Shown here piece after piece: positions 31,270 to 40,176 of a stretch of DNA of 40,677 bases. The translations under genes were made by a program, and so were the position numbers. Under the pieces are notes generated by a model, which saw only the letters and a program-made list of their open reading frames with translations, made no database searches and was not told the origin of the DNA. The stretch comes from Lachnospiraceae bacterium. Its GTDB lineage: Bacteria > Bacillota > Clostridia > Lachnospirales > Lachnospiraceae. The stretch lies in NCBI GenBank assembly GCA_016290595.1, contig JAEEUR010000011.1, positions 1 through 40,677 of the forward strand, written 5' to 3'. Each line of letters opens with the position of its first letter. The first letter of the stretch is position 1.

Positions 31270-34140
31270 ATGGAGATTGATAAAAACAAAAGTACCGGAA
31301 GTGACGGGGAAGTCAAAAAGAAAAAATACAGCGTGGTTTTCAGGGCCGGCAACAGCCAGCAGAACAGCCTGAAGACGCGTCCGCAGGGAACGGTTCCCAG
31401 ACAGACGAAACCGGCCTCTTCTTCGTCTGCGGCAAAACCGGCGGCTCCGGCTCAGAGACCGGCGGCTCCGGCGGCCAAAGCGCCCGCGAAGCCTGTGCCG
31501 GCAGCGGCGCCGGCCCCGGAAAAGACGGAAAAGGAAACGGAGGCCGTCAAGCCGATCGTTCCCGCTGCCGAGACGAAGCCTGCCGCCCCTGCCCCCACCG
31601 TGCAGGAAACAAAGCCGGAAATGCCCCCTGCTCCGGCTGAAAAGCCTGCCGTGAAAGCGGAAACGGCTGAGGCGAAGCCGGCTGCGATTCCGGAAAAAAC
31701 CGTAAAGGAACAGGCGCCGAAGGAAGTGAAAGCGCCTGAAAAGGCTGCCGCAAAAACAGCTGCCAAGGCACCGGCCGCTCCCGCTCAGAAAGCGGCGGCA
31801 CCGGCTCCCGCCGCAGAAGAACCGAGGACCTTTGCCCGCCGATTCGTCGACTTAAGCCAGGTCCGCGCGGCGGAACAGGAAGCGAAAAACCGCAGCGCCA
31901 GACTGGCGGCTGCCAAGGCGCAGGGTGAGCGCAGACCGCAGGGACAAGGCCGTCCGGCCGCTCCCGGAAGCGCTGCGCGCGGACCCCGCCCTGCCGGCAC
32001 GGGGACCCGTCCCGCCGGCGGTATGGCGCCCGGAAGAGGTCAGGGTACCGGCGGACGCGGCCCGGCCGTTCCGAATAAAGATGAAGACGTCAGAACCGTC
32101 CGCCGTCCGGCGGCCGGCAGAACGTCGGCGTCCCGTACGGGCGCTCCCGCCCCGGACTTCGGCCTTGGCTTAAGCAAGGGCGGAAAGAATACCAAGCAGA
32201 CGCAGCGGCAGGCCGGATCGGCCAAGGACAACAGCCGCTACAACAAGGGAGATTCCGATGAGATGCGCCGTCCCGGCGGGAAGAACGCCCGCGGCAAGGG
32301 CGGAAGCATCAAGGATCTGGAAAAGGCCGCGAAGGCTGCCAAGCCCGAAAAGAGCGAGCCGCAGATCAAGGTCATCACGATCCCGGACTCCCTGACCATT
32401 CAGGAACTGGCGCAGGCCATGAAGCTGCAGCCTTCCGCGATCATCAAAAAGCTTTTCCTGGCCGGCAAGGTCTATACGGTCAACCAGGAGATCGACTATG
32501 ATACCGCGGCGGATATCGCCCTGGAATTCGACGTCGTGGCCGAGCAGGAAGAGAAGATCGACCTGATCGAACAGCTGCTGAAGGATACGATCGAGGACAA
32601 GGAAGAAGATCTGGTGCCGCGTCCGCCGGTGGTCTGCGTCATGGGCCACGTCGACCACGGCAAGACCTCCCTGCTGGACGCGATCCGCAAGACGAACGTC
32701 ACCTCCGGCGAAGCCGGCGGCATCACGCAGCACATCGGCGCCTATACGGTCATGATCAACGGCCAGAAGATCACCTTCCTGGATACGCCCGGTCACGAAG
32801 CCTTTACCGCCATGCGTATGCGCGGCGCGCAGGCGACGGATATCGCGATCCTGGTCGTGGCGGCGGACGACGGCGTTATGCCGCAGACCGTGGAAGCCAT
32901 CAACCATGCGAAGGCGGCCGGTGTTGAGATCGTCGTTGCCATCAACAAGATCGACAAGCCCGGCGCCAACGTCGAGCGCGTTAAACAGGAACTGACCGAA
33001 TACGGCCTCATCGGCGAGGAATGGGGCGGCACCAACATCTTCGTGCCGGTATCCGCCAAGCGCGGGGACGGCATCGAGGAGCTGCTGGAGATGCTGCTGC
33101 TGGTCGCCGAAATGCACGAACTGAAAGCGAACCCGAACCGCCGCGCCCGCGGTCTGGTCATCGAAGCGCAGCTGGACAACGCCCGCGGCCCCGTCGCGAC
33201 CGTCCTGGTCCAGAAGGGCACCCTGCACGTGGGCGACAACGTGGCGGCCGGCGCCAGCTTCGGCAAGATCCGCGCCATGCTGAACGACAAGGGCGAACGC
33301 GTGCAGAAGGCTCTGCCGGGCGAGCCGGTGGAGATCCTCGGCTTAAGCACGGTCCCTGCCGCCGGCGAAGTTTTCGTCTCTCCGGAGAATGAGAAGGACG
33401 CCCGCAGCTACGCGCAGACCTTCATTTCCGAGGAACGCCGCAAGATGGTGGAGGGCACCAAGTTCCATATGTCGCTGGACGACCTGTTCAGCCAGATCCA
33501 GAGCGGCAATATGAAGGAACTGAACCTGATCGTCAAGGCGGACGTCCAGGGCAGCGTGGAAGCGGTGAAGACCAGCCTGACCAAACTGTCCAACGAAGAA
33601 GTAGCTGTGAAAGTTATCCACAGCGGCGCCGGCAACATCACCGAATCCGACGTGACGCTGGCGGCGGCCTCGAACGCCATCGTGATCGGCTTCAACGTCA
33701 AGATCGACAACAAAGTCAAGGCGATCGCCGAGCAGGAGAAGGTGGACGTCCGGATGTACGACGTCATTTATAAGGCCATCGAGGACGTTCAGAACGCGAT
33801 GCTCGGCATCCTGGAGCCGGTGTACGAGGAACAGGTCGTCGGCCACGCGGTGGTGCGGCAGGTCTTCAAGGCCTCCGGCGTCGGCAATATCGCCGGCAGC
33901 TACGTGCTGGACGGCAAGCTCGTCCGGAACTGCAAGTGCCGCGTCAAGCGGGGCGAAGAGCTGCTGTTCGACGGCCCGCTGGCCTCCTTAAAGCGTTTCA
34001 AGGATGACGTGAAGGAAGTCGCGGCCGGCTATGAATGCGGCCTGGTCTTTGAAAAGTGGGGCGAGTTCACCGTGGACGATACCATCGAAGCGTATACCCT
34101 GGTCCAGGTGGAAAGAAAACTGGCGGAAAAGAAAGCATGA
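31270..34140 (+). CDS. infB: Translation initiation factor IF-2
   Basis: A 956-residue GTPase that places initiator tRNA on the 30S subunit. The N-terminal 350 residues are low-complexity, first Ala/Pro/Lys-rich (about 40-185) and then Gly/Arg-rich (about 215-345). The IF2-N domain is at about 366-425. The GTPase domain has GHVDHGKT (459-466), DTPGHEAF and NKID. Domains II to IV follow, ending in a normal C-terminus. The Ala/Pro segment resembles that of many high-GC bacteria and is probably a disordered spacer. The ATG follows GGGGG at 31257. The stop overlaps the rbfA start. Confidence 0.98.
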   Translation: MEIDKNKSTGSDGEVKKKKYSVVFRAGNSQQNSLKTRPQGTVPRQTKPASSSSAAKPAAPAQRPAAPAAKAPAKPVPAAAPAPEKTEKETEAVKPIVPAAETKPAAPAPTVQETKPEMPPAPAEKPAVKAETAEAKPAAIPEKTVKEQAPKEVKAPEKAAAKTAAKAPAAPAQKAAAPAPAAEEPRTFARRFVDLSQVRAAEQEAKNRSARLAAAKAQGERRPQGQGRPAAPGSAARGPRPAGTGTRPAGGMAPGRGQGTGGRGPAVPNKDEDVRTVRRPAAGRTSASRTGAPAPDFGLGLSKGGKNTKQTQRQAGSAKDNSRYNKGDSDEMRRPGGKNARGKGGSIKDLEKAAKAAKPEKSEPQIKVITIPDSLTIQELAQAMKLQPSAIIKKLFLAGKVYTVNQEIDYDTAADIALEFDVVAEQEEKIDLIEQLLKDTIEDKEEDLVPRPPVVCVMGHVDHGKTSLLDAIRKTNVTSGEAGGITQHIGAYTVMINGQKITFLDTPGHEAFTAMRMRGAQATDIAILVVAADDGVMPQTVEAINHAKAAGVEIVVAINKIDKPGANVERVKQELTEYGLIGEEWGGTNIFVPVSAKRGDGIEELLEMLLLVAEMHELKANPNRRARGLVIEAQLDNARGPVATVLVQKGTLHVGDNVAAGASFGKIRAMLNDKGERVQKALPGEPVEILGLSTVPAAGEVFVSPENEKDARSYAQTFISEERRKMVEGTKFHMSLDDLFSQIQSGNMKELNLIVKADVQGSVEAVKTSLTKLSNEEVAVKVIHSGAGNITESDVTLAAASNAIVIGFNVKIDNKVKAIAEQEKVDVRMYDVIYKAIEDVQNAMLGILEPVYEEQVVGHAVVRQVFKASGVGNIAGSYVLDGKLVRNCKCRVKRGEELLFDGPLASLKRFKDDVKEVAAGYECGLVFEKWGEFTVDDTIEAYTLVQVERKLAEKKA

Positions 34141-34532
34141 AGCGAAACAGTGTCAAAAACGAAAGAATCAATGCCGAGGTCCAGCGGGCGCTGAGCCGGA
34201 TCCTGCGGGAGGACGTCAAGGATCCCCGCATCCCGGTCATGATCAGCGTCACGAAGGCGGTCGTAGCCCCGGACCTTAAGACCTGCAAGGCGTATATCTC
34301 GGTGCTGGGCGACGAACAGACCAAGGCGGACTGCCGCGCGGCTTTAAAAAGCGCCGCCGGGTATATCCGGCACGAGCTGGCCGTCAGTCTGAACCTGCGC
34401 CTGACGCCCGAAATTACGTACGTTCTGGACGATTCCATCGAATACGGCGTGGAGATGTCGTATAAGATCGATGAGATCATGGAAAAGCAGAATGCCGCAG
34501 CCCTGCTGCGGGACGGTTCCGAAAACGAATAG
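34137..34532 (+). CDS. rbfA: Ribosome-binding factor A
   Basis: A 131-residue KH-fold factor for 16S 5'-end maturation and cold adaptation. Family blocks are RINAEVQRALSRIL, VKDPRI, and the segment around LKTCKAYISVLG and LRLTPEITYVLDDSIEYG. The ATG at 34137 overlaps the infB stop (ATGA); an open frame starts at 34056 but lies within infB. In many Firmicutes nrnA or truB follows; here a channel-like gene comes first. Confidence 0.96.
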   Translation: MKRNSVKNERINAEVQRALSRILREDVKDPRIPVMISVTKAVVAPDLKTCKAYISVLGDEQTKADCRAALKSAAGYIRHELAVSLNLRLTPEITYVLDDSIEYGVEMSYKIDEIMEKQNAAALLRDGSENE

Positions 34533-34541
34533 GAGATAAAC

Positions 34542-36362
34542 GTGAAAAAGTATTCCCTGAAACAGCGCTTCCGCTACTGGCTCGACAAACGGATGTCCAA
34601 AGGGACCATCAGCATGGTCAAACTGCTGGCTTTCGTCGTTCTGGGCGCCGTCCTCCTCGTGACGGTCCTGGTCATGCTTTTCCATATGCAGAAGGAAGGA
34701 AAGGGCTTTCTGGCCTCCTTCTGGGACAATCTACGTTCGGCCATGTCCTCGTCGTTCCCTTCCTCGGATTCGGGCACGATAGGCTACATCATCCTTTACA
34801 CCTTCCTGGCGCTGGTCGGCATGATCTTCACCGGCATGCTGATCGGTATCTTCAGCAGCACCATGCGCGGCAAGGTGCTGGCGCTGCAGAAGAATAATCC
34901 CCAGATCATGGAGAAGGGGCACATCGTGGTCCTCGGCTTCCGCTTCGGGGAATACGCGCTGATCGAACAGCTGATCACGGCGGCCTGGGACGACAAGCGG
35001 ACCATCGTGATCGCCGCGCCTTACGAGCGGACCGACATGGAGGACGCCGTCCGCGTCAACCTGCAGATCCCCAAGAACGTCAGCCTGATCTTTATCAACG
35101 CGGATCCGACCAATCCGAAAACGCTGGCCTGCTGCTCCATCCCGGACGCCCGCTCCGTCATCCTGCAGTCCAAGGACAAGGGCCGCGTCATCAAGGCGCT
35201 GCTGGCCGTTTTCGCCCTGCTGGAGGGCTGTGAGAAGTGCCCCGAGATTGTTGCCTCCGTGGACGGCCTGGCCAGCGACTTCCCGCAGAAGATCCTGGCG
35301 GACCGCAACGTCAGCCTGCTGTATTCCAACGACGTCGTGGCTCGGATCATCTCGCATGCCGCCACGCAGCCGGACATTTTCAAGACCTTTATGGAAGTCA
35401 TCAGCTTCTACGGCTATGAGTTCTATTACGGCGCCATTGAAAACACGGCCGGCCTGCGCTTCGGACAGATCTATATGGCTTCCGCAAACGGCATCGTCTG
35501 CGGCCTGTACCGCGACGGGAAGTCGCTGCTGAATCCGGATCCGGAGACCGAGATCCGTGAGGACGACCAGTTCATCATCTTCGAGGAAGAACCGGGCGAC
35601 ATCCGCCTGAACGAGCCCGAAAAGAGAAGGATCCCGGGCGCGGTCGATCCGCCGCCTCTTCCCGAGATCCGCGAGCTGCTGATCATCGGCGCCAACCGCG
35701 AACTGCCGACCATCATCCGGGAACTGCCGGAAAATACCGAGAAGATCCGCCTGACGGGTCTGACGCCGGAAAACAAAAAGCGCTATCTGCCCGACGATTC
35801 GCTCTTCATGCCGGAAATCACCGCGGATTACCGCGACATTTCCGATCCGGCCGTTATCCGGGAAATGCTGGAGGGCGTGCAGCATCTGATCCTCCTGTGC
35901 GACCGCAAAAAGTCCGCGGAGGAAGCCGACGCCGAGGTCATGCTTCAGATCATGAAGCTGCGGGAAATGAAGCGCGAATACGGTTTTTCCTTCTCCATTA
36001 CGGCGGAGATGATCTCCGAGAACAACCGCAAGCTGCTCAGCCGCGAAAACGACGAGGACTTTGTCGTGGCGACGGATCTGTCCTCCATGATCCTGGCGCA
36101 GACTTCGGAAGACGTCCGCCGCGTCGGCCTGTTTACCGATCTGCTGAATCAGGAAGGACATGAGGTGTATCTGAAGTCCGCACTCACGATGGGACTGGCG
36201 AATCTGAACCTTTCCGTCGGAGAGCTCCGCCGCCGACTGTACGCTATGGGATACCTGCTGATCGGGCTGCGGAAAGGCGAGGAGAGCCTGAACTGTTCGG
36301 ACGTAAAGGAAACGGTCAATCTGCTTCCGTCCGACCGCCTGATCCTGATCGGGGAAGAATAA
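34542..36362 (+). CDS. CASTOR/POLLUX-like putative ion channel
   Basis: A 606-residue protein with two membrane helices (about 26-48 and 79-106) and a long cytoplasmic part made of two RCK/TrkA-N-like Rossmann modules. The first starts at GHIVVLGFRFGEYAL (126-140), the second at about 377 (LLIIGANRELPT). This layout matches the CASTOR/POLLUX/SYM8 family, cation channels known from legume symbiosis and found in bacteria. No TVGYG potassium filter is seen; the pore loop reads SSFPSSDSGTIGY. Ion and gating ligand are unknown. The start is GTG with AGGAG upstream, nine bases after rbfA, and the gene lies inside a translation operon. Confidence 0.8.
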   Translation: MKKYSLKQRFRYWLDKRMSKGTISMVKLLAFVVLGAVLLVTVLVMLFHMQKEGKGFLASFWDNLRSAMSSSFPSSDSGTIGYIILYTFLALVGMIFTGMLIGIFSSTMRGKVLALQKNNPQIMEKGHIVVLGFRFGEYALIEQLITAAWDDKRTIVIAAPYERTDMEDAVRVNLQIPKNVSLIFINADPTNPKTLACCSIPDARSVILQSKDKGRVIKALLAVFALLEGCEKCPEIVASVDGLASDFPQKILADRNVSLLYSNDVVARIISHAATQPDIFKTFMEVISFYGYEFYYGAIENTAGLRFGQIYMASANGIVCGLYRDGKSLLNPDPETEIREDDQFIIFEEEPGDIRLNEPEKRRIPGAVDPPPLPEIRELLIIGANRELPTIIRELPENTEKIRLTGLTPENKKRYLPDDSLFMPEITADYRDISDPAVIREMLEGVQHLILLCDRKKSAEEADAEVMLQIMKLREMKREYGFSFSITAEMISENNRKLLSRENDEDFVVATDLSSMILAQTSEDVRRVGLFTDLLNQEGHEVYLKSALTMGLANLNLSVGELRRRLYAMGYLLIGLRKGEESLNCSDVKETVNLLPSDRLILIGEE

Positions 36363-36397
36363 AACAAGTCAAAAAAGATAAAAAAGGAGGTGAAGCC

Positions 36398-38215
36398 ATG
36401 GACGGATTATTGATCATCAATAAAGAACGCGGCTTTACCTCCTTTGACGTGATCGCGAAACTGCGGACGATCCTGGGGCAGAAGCGGATCGGCCATCTGG
36501 GGACGCTGGATCCGGAGGCCGAGGGCGTGCTGCCCGTCGTGCTGGGAAAAGCGACCCGCCTGGCGGAACTGCTGTCCGGCGGCGAGAAGGTATACCGGAC
36601 GACGCTGCTGCTGGGCGTTTCGACGGATACGCAGGATACGACCGGCCGCCTGCTGCAGTACAATGCGCCGGCGGTTGACGAGGCGTTTATCCGCCGGACG
36701 GTCCTGTCCTTTGAAGGCGAACAGGATCAGCTTCCGCCCATGGTCTCCGCCAAGAAGGTGGACGGAAAGAAGCTGGTGGATCTGGCGAGGAAAGGAATCG
36801 AGGTGGAGCGAAAACCCGCCCGCATTATGGTCTATTCCATCGAGATCCTGAACGTTTCGCTGCCCAGGATTACGCTCCGGGTCCGCTGCTCCAAAGGCAC
36901 CTATATCCGTACGCTCTGCCACGATATCGGGGAGAAGCTGGGCTGCGGCGCGGCTATGGAAAGTCTCGTCCGCGAGGGATCGGCCGGCTGCCGCCTGGAG
37001 GACGCCCTGCTCCTGGATGAGCTGGACGCCCTGTATCTGAGCGGCAGGCTGCCGGAGCGGGTGATAAGCCTTGAGGAGATCCTGGCCCGCTTCCCCGCTT
37101 TTGTCTGCCGGCCTGAGGCCGACCGTCCGGCGGAGAACGGAAACCGCCTGTCTCCGGATCAGGGACGGACGGCGGACGGCGCCGCCGGGGATCTTCGGAC
37201 CGTTTATACTTCGTCGGGCCGTCTGATCGGCCTGTTTGCCGCAGACAACCGGGGCCGTCTGACGCCGCGCGTCATGCTGAACCAGGCGGAAGAAGAGGAG
37301 AAGCGCATAAAACGAGGCAGCGTGATCTCGCTGGGCAAGTTTGACGGCCTGCATATCGGCCATCAGGCGATCATCCGGAAAATGCTGGAACTCGGGGAAG
37401 CCGAAAAGCTCCGCCCGATCCTGTTTTCGTTTACCACGGCGCCGGAAGCGCTGACCCGGGGCCGGGCGGAAAAGCTGCTGTTTACGCCGGCGGAGAAGCG
37501 CCGGACCGCCCTGGAGCTTGGCGTTCGCGGGATCCGAGAGGTCCGCTTTACGGAAGATATCCGCAATATGCGGGCGATCGATTTCCTGAAGAACGTCCTG
37601 ATCGGGATCCTGGGCATGCGGCAGATCGTCGTGGGCCCGGACTGCTGCTTCGGCTATCAGCGGGAAGGGAACGTGGAATTCCTGAAGGCTTACGCGGACG
37701 AACTCGGCTACGGCGTGACCGTGGTGGAAAAAGTCCGTCTGGACGGGGAGATCGTCAGCAGCACCCGGATCAAAAGCCTGCTGGCGGACGGAAAGCTGCA
37801 GGAAGCGCAGGCCTGTCTGGGACGGCCCTTCTTTTACAGCGGGCGCGTCGCGTACGGCGCCCGCCTGGGACGTTCGCTGGGCTTCCCGACGCTGAACCTT
37901 CCGGTCCCCGCCGGCAAATTCCTGCCGCCTTTCGGGGTTTACGCCAGCCGGACGGCCGTGGACGGAGCCGTCTGCGAAGGCATGAGCAATCTGGGGATTA
38001 AACCGACCGTTTCAGCGGAGGGCGGCAGACGGCCCGGTCTGGAGACGCATCTCTTCGGGGAAGCGGAAGAACTGTACGGAAAAGAGATCCGCACGGAGCT
38101 GCTTTCCTTCCTGCGCGAAGAAAAACGCTTCAGCTCTCCGGAAGAGCTCCGGGAACAGCTGAAGCGTGATGAGGAAGCCGTCAGGGCGTATTTTAGCGAA
38201 GAGATCAGTTGCTGA
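36398..38215 (+). CDS. Fusion of tRNA pseudouridine-55 synthase (TruB) and riboflavin kinase/FAD synthetase (RibF)
   Basis: One open frame of 605 residues. Residues 1 to about 295 are TruB: GTLDPEAEGVLP with catalytic Asp38, KVYRTTLLLG, and RCSKGTYIRTLCHDIG. Residues about 306-605 are RibF: FMN adenylyltransferase domain with GKFDGLHIGH (HxGH 319-322) and SSTRIKSL (454-461), then the riboflavin kinase domain with GRSLGFPTLN (491-500), the SNLGIKPT block and ETHLF (Glu549). No stop or restart separates them; the link is an acidic/basic segment (297-306). All seen catalytic motifs are intact, so the protein should make pseudouridine 55 in tRNA and FMN/FAD. A perfect AAGGAGGTGA ribosome site precedes ATG 36398. 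The end overlaps the convergent deacetylase gene. Confidence 0.93.
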   Translation: MDGLLIINKERGFTSFDVIAKLRTILGQKRIGHLGTLDPEAEGVLPVVLGKATRLAELLSGGEKVYRTTLLLGVSTDTQDTTGRLLQYNAPAVDEAFIRRTVLSFEGEQDQLPPMVSAKKVDGKKLVDLARKGIEVERKPARIMVYSIEILNVSLPRITLRVRCSKGTYIRTLCHDIGEKLGCGAAMESLVREGSAGCRLEDALLLDELDALYLSGRLPERVISLEEILARFPAFVCRPEADRPAENGNRLSPDQGRTADGAAGDLRTVYTSSGRLIGLFAADNRGRLTPRVMLNQAEEEEKRIKRGSVISLGKFDGLHIGHQAIIRKMLELGEAEKLRPILFSFTTAPEALTRGRAEKLLFTPAEKRRTALELGVRGIREVRFTEDIRNMRAIDFLKNVLIGILGMRQIVVGPDCCFGYQREGNVEFLKAYADELGYGVTVVEKVRLDGEIVSSTRIKSLLADGKLQEAQACLGRPFFYSGRVAYGARLGRSLGFPTLNLPVPAGKFLPPFGVYASRTAVDGAVCEGMSNLGIKPTVSAEGGRRPGLETHLFGEAEELYGKEIRTELLSFLREEKRFSSPEELREQLKRDEEAVRAYFSEEISC

Positions 38216-39674
38216 TGTGGTGATGGCAGACGGGCGAGTCGTGCGTCAGCGGCAGGAAGGTATATCCGTTCGTCAGTCCCCAGACGATGATATCCTCCAC
38301 GGCAGCCATGGAGTTCTTGTTCAGGTCATGCATCAGAACGACGGAATTGGTGCGTACGCTGATGCCGTTAACGGCGTTGGTGTACGCATCCTGCGTTGAG
38401 ATGGCAAAGTTGCCGTCCCCGGTGGAAACGTTCCAGTCGAAATACGCGTATCCCTGCTGCTCCACCATGGCGGCAAGCCGGGAGATGATGCCGGGGTTGT
38501 AATTGGCCTTCGTCGTGGAGGAGCCGCCGATGAAGCGCAGGATATCCGGCGCCTTGCCGGTCTGTTCGACGATGATGTCCCGCATGGCGTTGATGTCGGC
38601 GAAGAAGGTCTCCTCGTTGGCATAGATCGCGTAATCGTGCGAGTAGGAGTGGATGCCGATGCTGTGACCGGCCGCCGCTTCCAGCGCGATGCAGTAGCTG
38701 TAGCCCGGCTTCTGATTCGTGACGAAGAACGTGGCCTTGATATTGTAGCGGTCCAGCAGGGCGAGCAGCTCCTCCGTATAAGGGCCGGGGCCGTCGTCAA
38801 AGGTAAGATAGATGACGCTGCCGGAGACCGGCTCTGTCGGCGTGATGACCGTCCCCGCCGGCCGGACGATGATCGTCCGGTGGATGCGCGCGGTATTGCC
38901 GGCTTTGTCGCTGACGGTATAGGAGATCGTGCGGGTCCCTTCCTGTGAGGTGTCCACCGTGCCGTTGACCTGGATCTTGTCCGTCAGATCTCCGTCTGCA
39001 TTGTCCATCGCCGTCGCGCCGGGATCCTCAAAGACGTCTCCAACGTTCAGAATGATCTCGGATTTTCCGTTCAGGAAGAGATTCGGCGCGATCGTGTCGA
39101 CGTAGTGGATCTCGCGTTTTTCCTCCGCCGTATTGCCGGCCTTGTCCGTTACGGTATAGTAGAAGAAGCCGTCCTCCCCGTCCCGCACGATGACGTCGGC
39201 GGTCACGTCGCCGTCGTAATAGTCGTAAGCGATGTAGCCCTCCTCCTGGTACGGCTCGCCGGCTTCCGGCTGGTAATTCGGGTCGGTGAGCAGATAGATA
39301 TGCGGCGCCGTCAGATCCCGGATCGTGACGGTCCGCGTCTTCTGTACGGACTGCCGGCCGCGGGAGGCGGAATAGGTTATGTTGTAGATGCCGGGACCGG
39401 CGCCGTAATCCGGCTGCCCCTCGATCGTGACGGGGACGTTGACGCGGGCGGTAAACAGGAAGCCTTTATAGACGGCCTTTGCGCCGGCCTCCTCGTAATG
39501 CTCGACGCCGTAGCGCAGGAGCATTTCCTCCTCCCCGTTCAGGCTGATCTCCAGCGTCCCCTTCCACAGCAGGCTGACGACGGCCAGAAACAGCAGAAGG
39601 ATAAGGCCGGCGCAGATGCCGGCGACGATCTTGCCGCGTTTGTTCAGTTTGTATCGCTTAAAATGCTTAGGCAT
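38205..39674 (-). CDS. Membrane-anchored polysaccharide deacetylase with Ig-like repeats
   Basis: A 489-residue protein: cytoplasmic basic tail, membrane helix (17-37), three Ig/cadherin-like repeats of the DUF5011 kind (about 41-120, 121-194, 195-271; KAGNTA near each end of the last two) and a NodB-type deacetylase domain (about 286-489). Motifs are TFDDGPG (291-297), the metal pair HSYSH (342-346), RFIGGS (380-385), DWN (413-415) and LMHD (447-450). The domain removes acetyl groups from a surface glycan such as peptidoglycan or another GlcNAc polymer. GGAGGG precedes the ATG. Its 3' end overlaps the truB-ribF 3' end by 11 bases. Confidence 0.88.
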   Translation of the reverse strand: MPKHFKRYKLNKRGKIVAGICAGLILLLFLAVVSLLWKGTLEISLNGEEEMLLRYGVEHYEEAGAKAVYKGFLFTARVNVPVTIEGQPDYGAGPGIYNITYSASRGRQSVQKTRTVTIRDLTAPHIYLLTDPNYQPEAGEPYQEEGYIAYDYYDGDVTADVIVRDGEDGFFYYTVTDKAGNTAEEKREIHYVDTIAPNLFLNGKSEIILNVGDVFEDPGATAMDNADGDLTDKIQVNGTVDTSQEGTRTISYTVSDKAGNTARIHRTIIVRPAGTVITPTEPVSGSVIYLTFDDGPGPYTEELLALLDRYNIKATFFVTNQKPGYSYCIALEAAAGHSIGIHSYSHDYAIYANEETFFADINAMRDIIVEQTGKAPDILRFIGGSSTTKANYNPGIISRLAAMVEQQGYAYFDWNVSTGDGNFAISTQDAYTNAVNGISVRTNSVVLMHDLNKNSMAAVEDIIVWGLTNGYTFLPLTHDSPVCHHHISN

Positions 39675-39709
39675 AGGATCCCTCCGGGAATATCGTTTTC
39701 CATCTGCCT

Positions 39710-39739
39710 ATCATACCCTTTTTCCCCGGCTTCTGTCAA
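39710..39739 (-). promoter_or_regulatory. Promoter of the deacetylase gene
   Basis: On the minus strand TTGACA (39739-39734) and TATGAT (39715-39710) have an 18-base spacer. It points away from rpsO and starts about 30 bases before the ATG. Confidence 0.75.
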
Positions 39740-39789
39740 GAAAGGAATTCTTCCTATTAAAAGGGCGCAAAAACTTCACACAAAAACGC

Positions 39790-39818
39790 TTTACTTTTTG
39801 AAAGAACTGTGCTAAATT
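39790..39818 (+). promoter_or_regulatory. rpsO promoter
   Basis: TTTACT (39790-39795) and TAAATT (39813-39818) are 17 bases apart and TG precedes the -10 by one base. The element CTGTGCTAAA is shared with the rimP promoter. The predicted start near 39825 leaves a leader of about 75 bases. Confidence 0.65.
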
Positions 39819-39840
39819 ATATCGCGTGCGCCGCTGCCCG

Positions 39841-39864
39841 GCTCCCGGAGTTCCCGACCGGAGC
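39841..39864 (+). promoter_or_regulatory. Stem-loop in the rpsO leader (candidate S15 autoregulatory site)
   Basis: GCTCCCGG (39841-39848) pairs with CCGGAGC (39858-39864), with one bulged C and a nine-base loop. Many bacteria regulate rpsO by S15 binding its own leader, using structures that differ among phyla. The assignment here rests only on position and the hairpin. Confidence 0.4.
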
Positions 39865-39899
39865 TCAGCAGACGGTAAGAATACTTATGGGAGGCTGTT

Positions 39900-40166
39900 A
39901 TGACCAGCAAAGAAAGAAAGGCCGAAATCATCGCCGAATTCGGCAAGAACCCTCAGGACACCGGTTCGCCGGAGGTCCAGATCGCATTACTGACGGAACG
40001 GATCCGTGAGCTCACCGAACACTTAAAGGTCCATCAGAAGGATCATCATTCCCGCCGGGGCCTGTTCATGTTAGTCGGTCAGCGCCGCGGTCTGCTGGAC
40101 TACGTCAAGAAGAACGATATCGAAGCGTATCGTAATCTGATCGAGCGTCTGGGTATCCGCAAGTAA
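39900..40166 (+). CDS. rpsO: Small ribosomal subunit protein uS15
   Basis: An 88-residue protein with the family sequence [37 protein letters not shown] and the ending LIERLGIRK. It binds the central domain of 16S rRNA. The length is standard. GGGAGG precedes the ATG. pnp follows, the order seen in most bacteria, and the two are probably co-transcribed through the hairpin at 40177. Confidence 0.98.
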   Translation: MTSKERKAEIIAEFGKNPQDTGSPEVQIALLTERIRELTEHLKVHQKDHHSRRGLFMLVGQRRGLLDYVKKNDIEAYRNLIERLGIRK

Positions 40167-40176
40167 TCGGATGCAG

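Noticed and set aside
31390-31830. Ala/Pro/Lys-rich repetitive stretch as a possible DNA repeat or satellite
   Set aside because: It is in frame within infB and has the usual low-complexity character of the IF-2 N-terminus; repeat units are not regular at DNA level.
34731-36161. Minus-strand open frame of 476 codons opposite the CASTOR/POLLUX-like gene
   Set aside because: No motif, Asp/Arg/Gln/His-rich shadow composition, whereas the plus-strand protein has clear membrane helices and Rossmann modules.
37265-37320. Possible frameshift or missed stop between truB and ribF
   Set aside because: The frame stays open with normal codon use and both flanking domains are intact; a fusion is the simplest reading, although reads should be checked.
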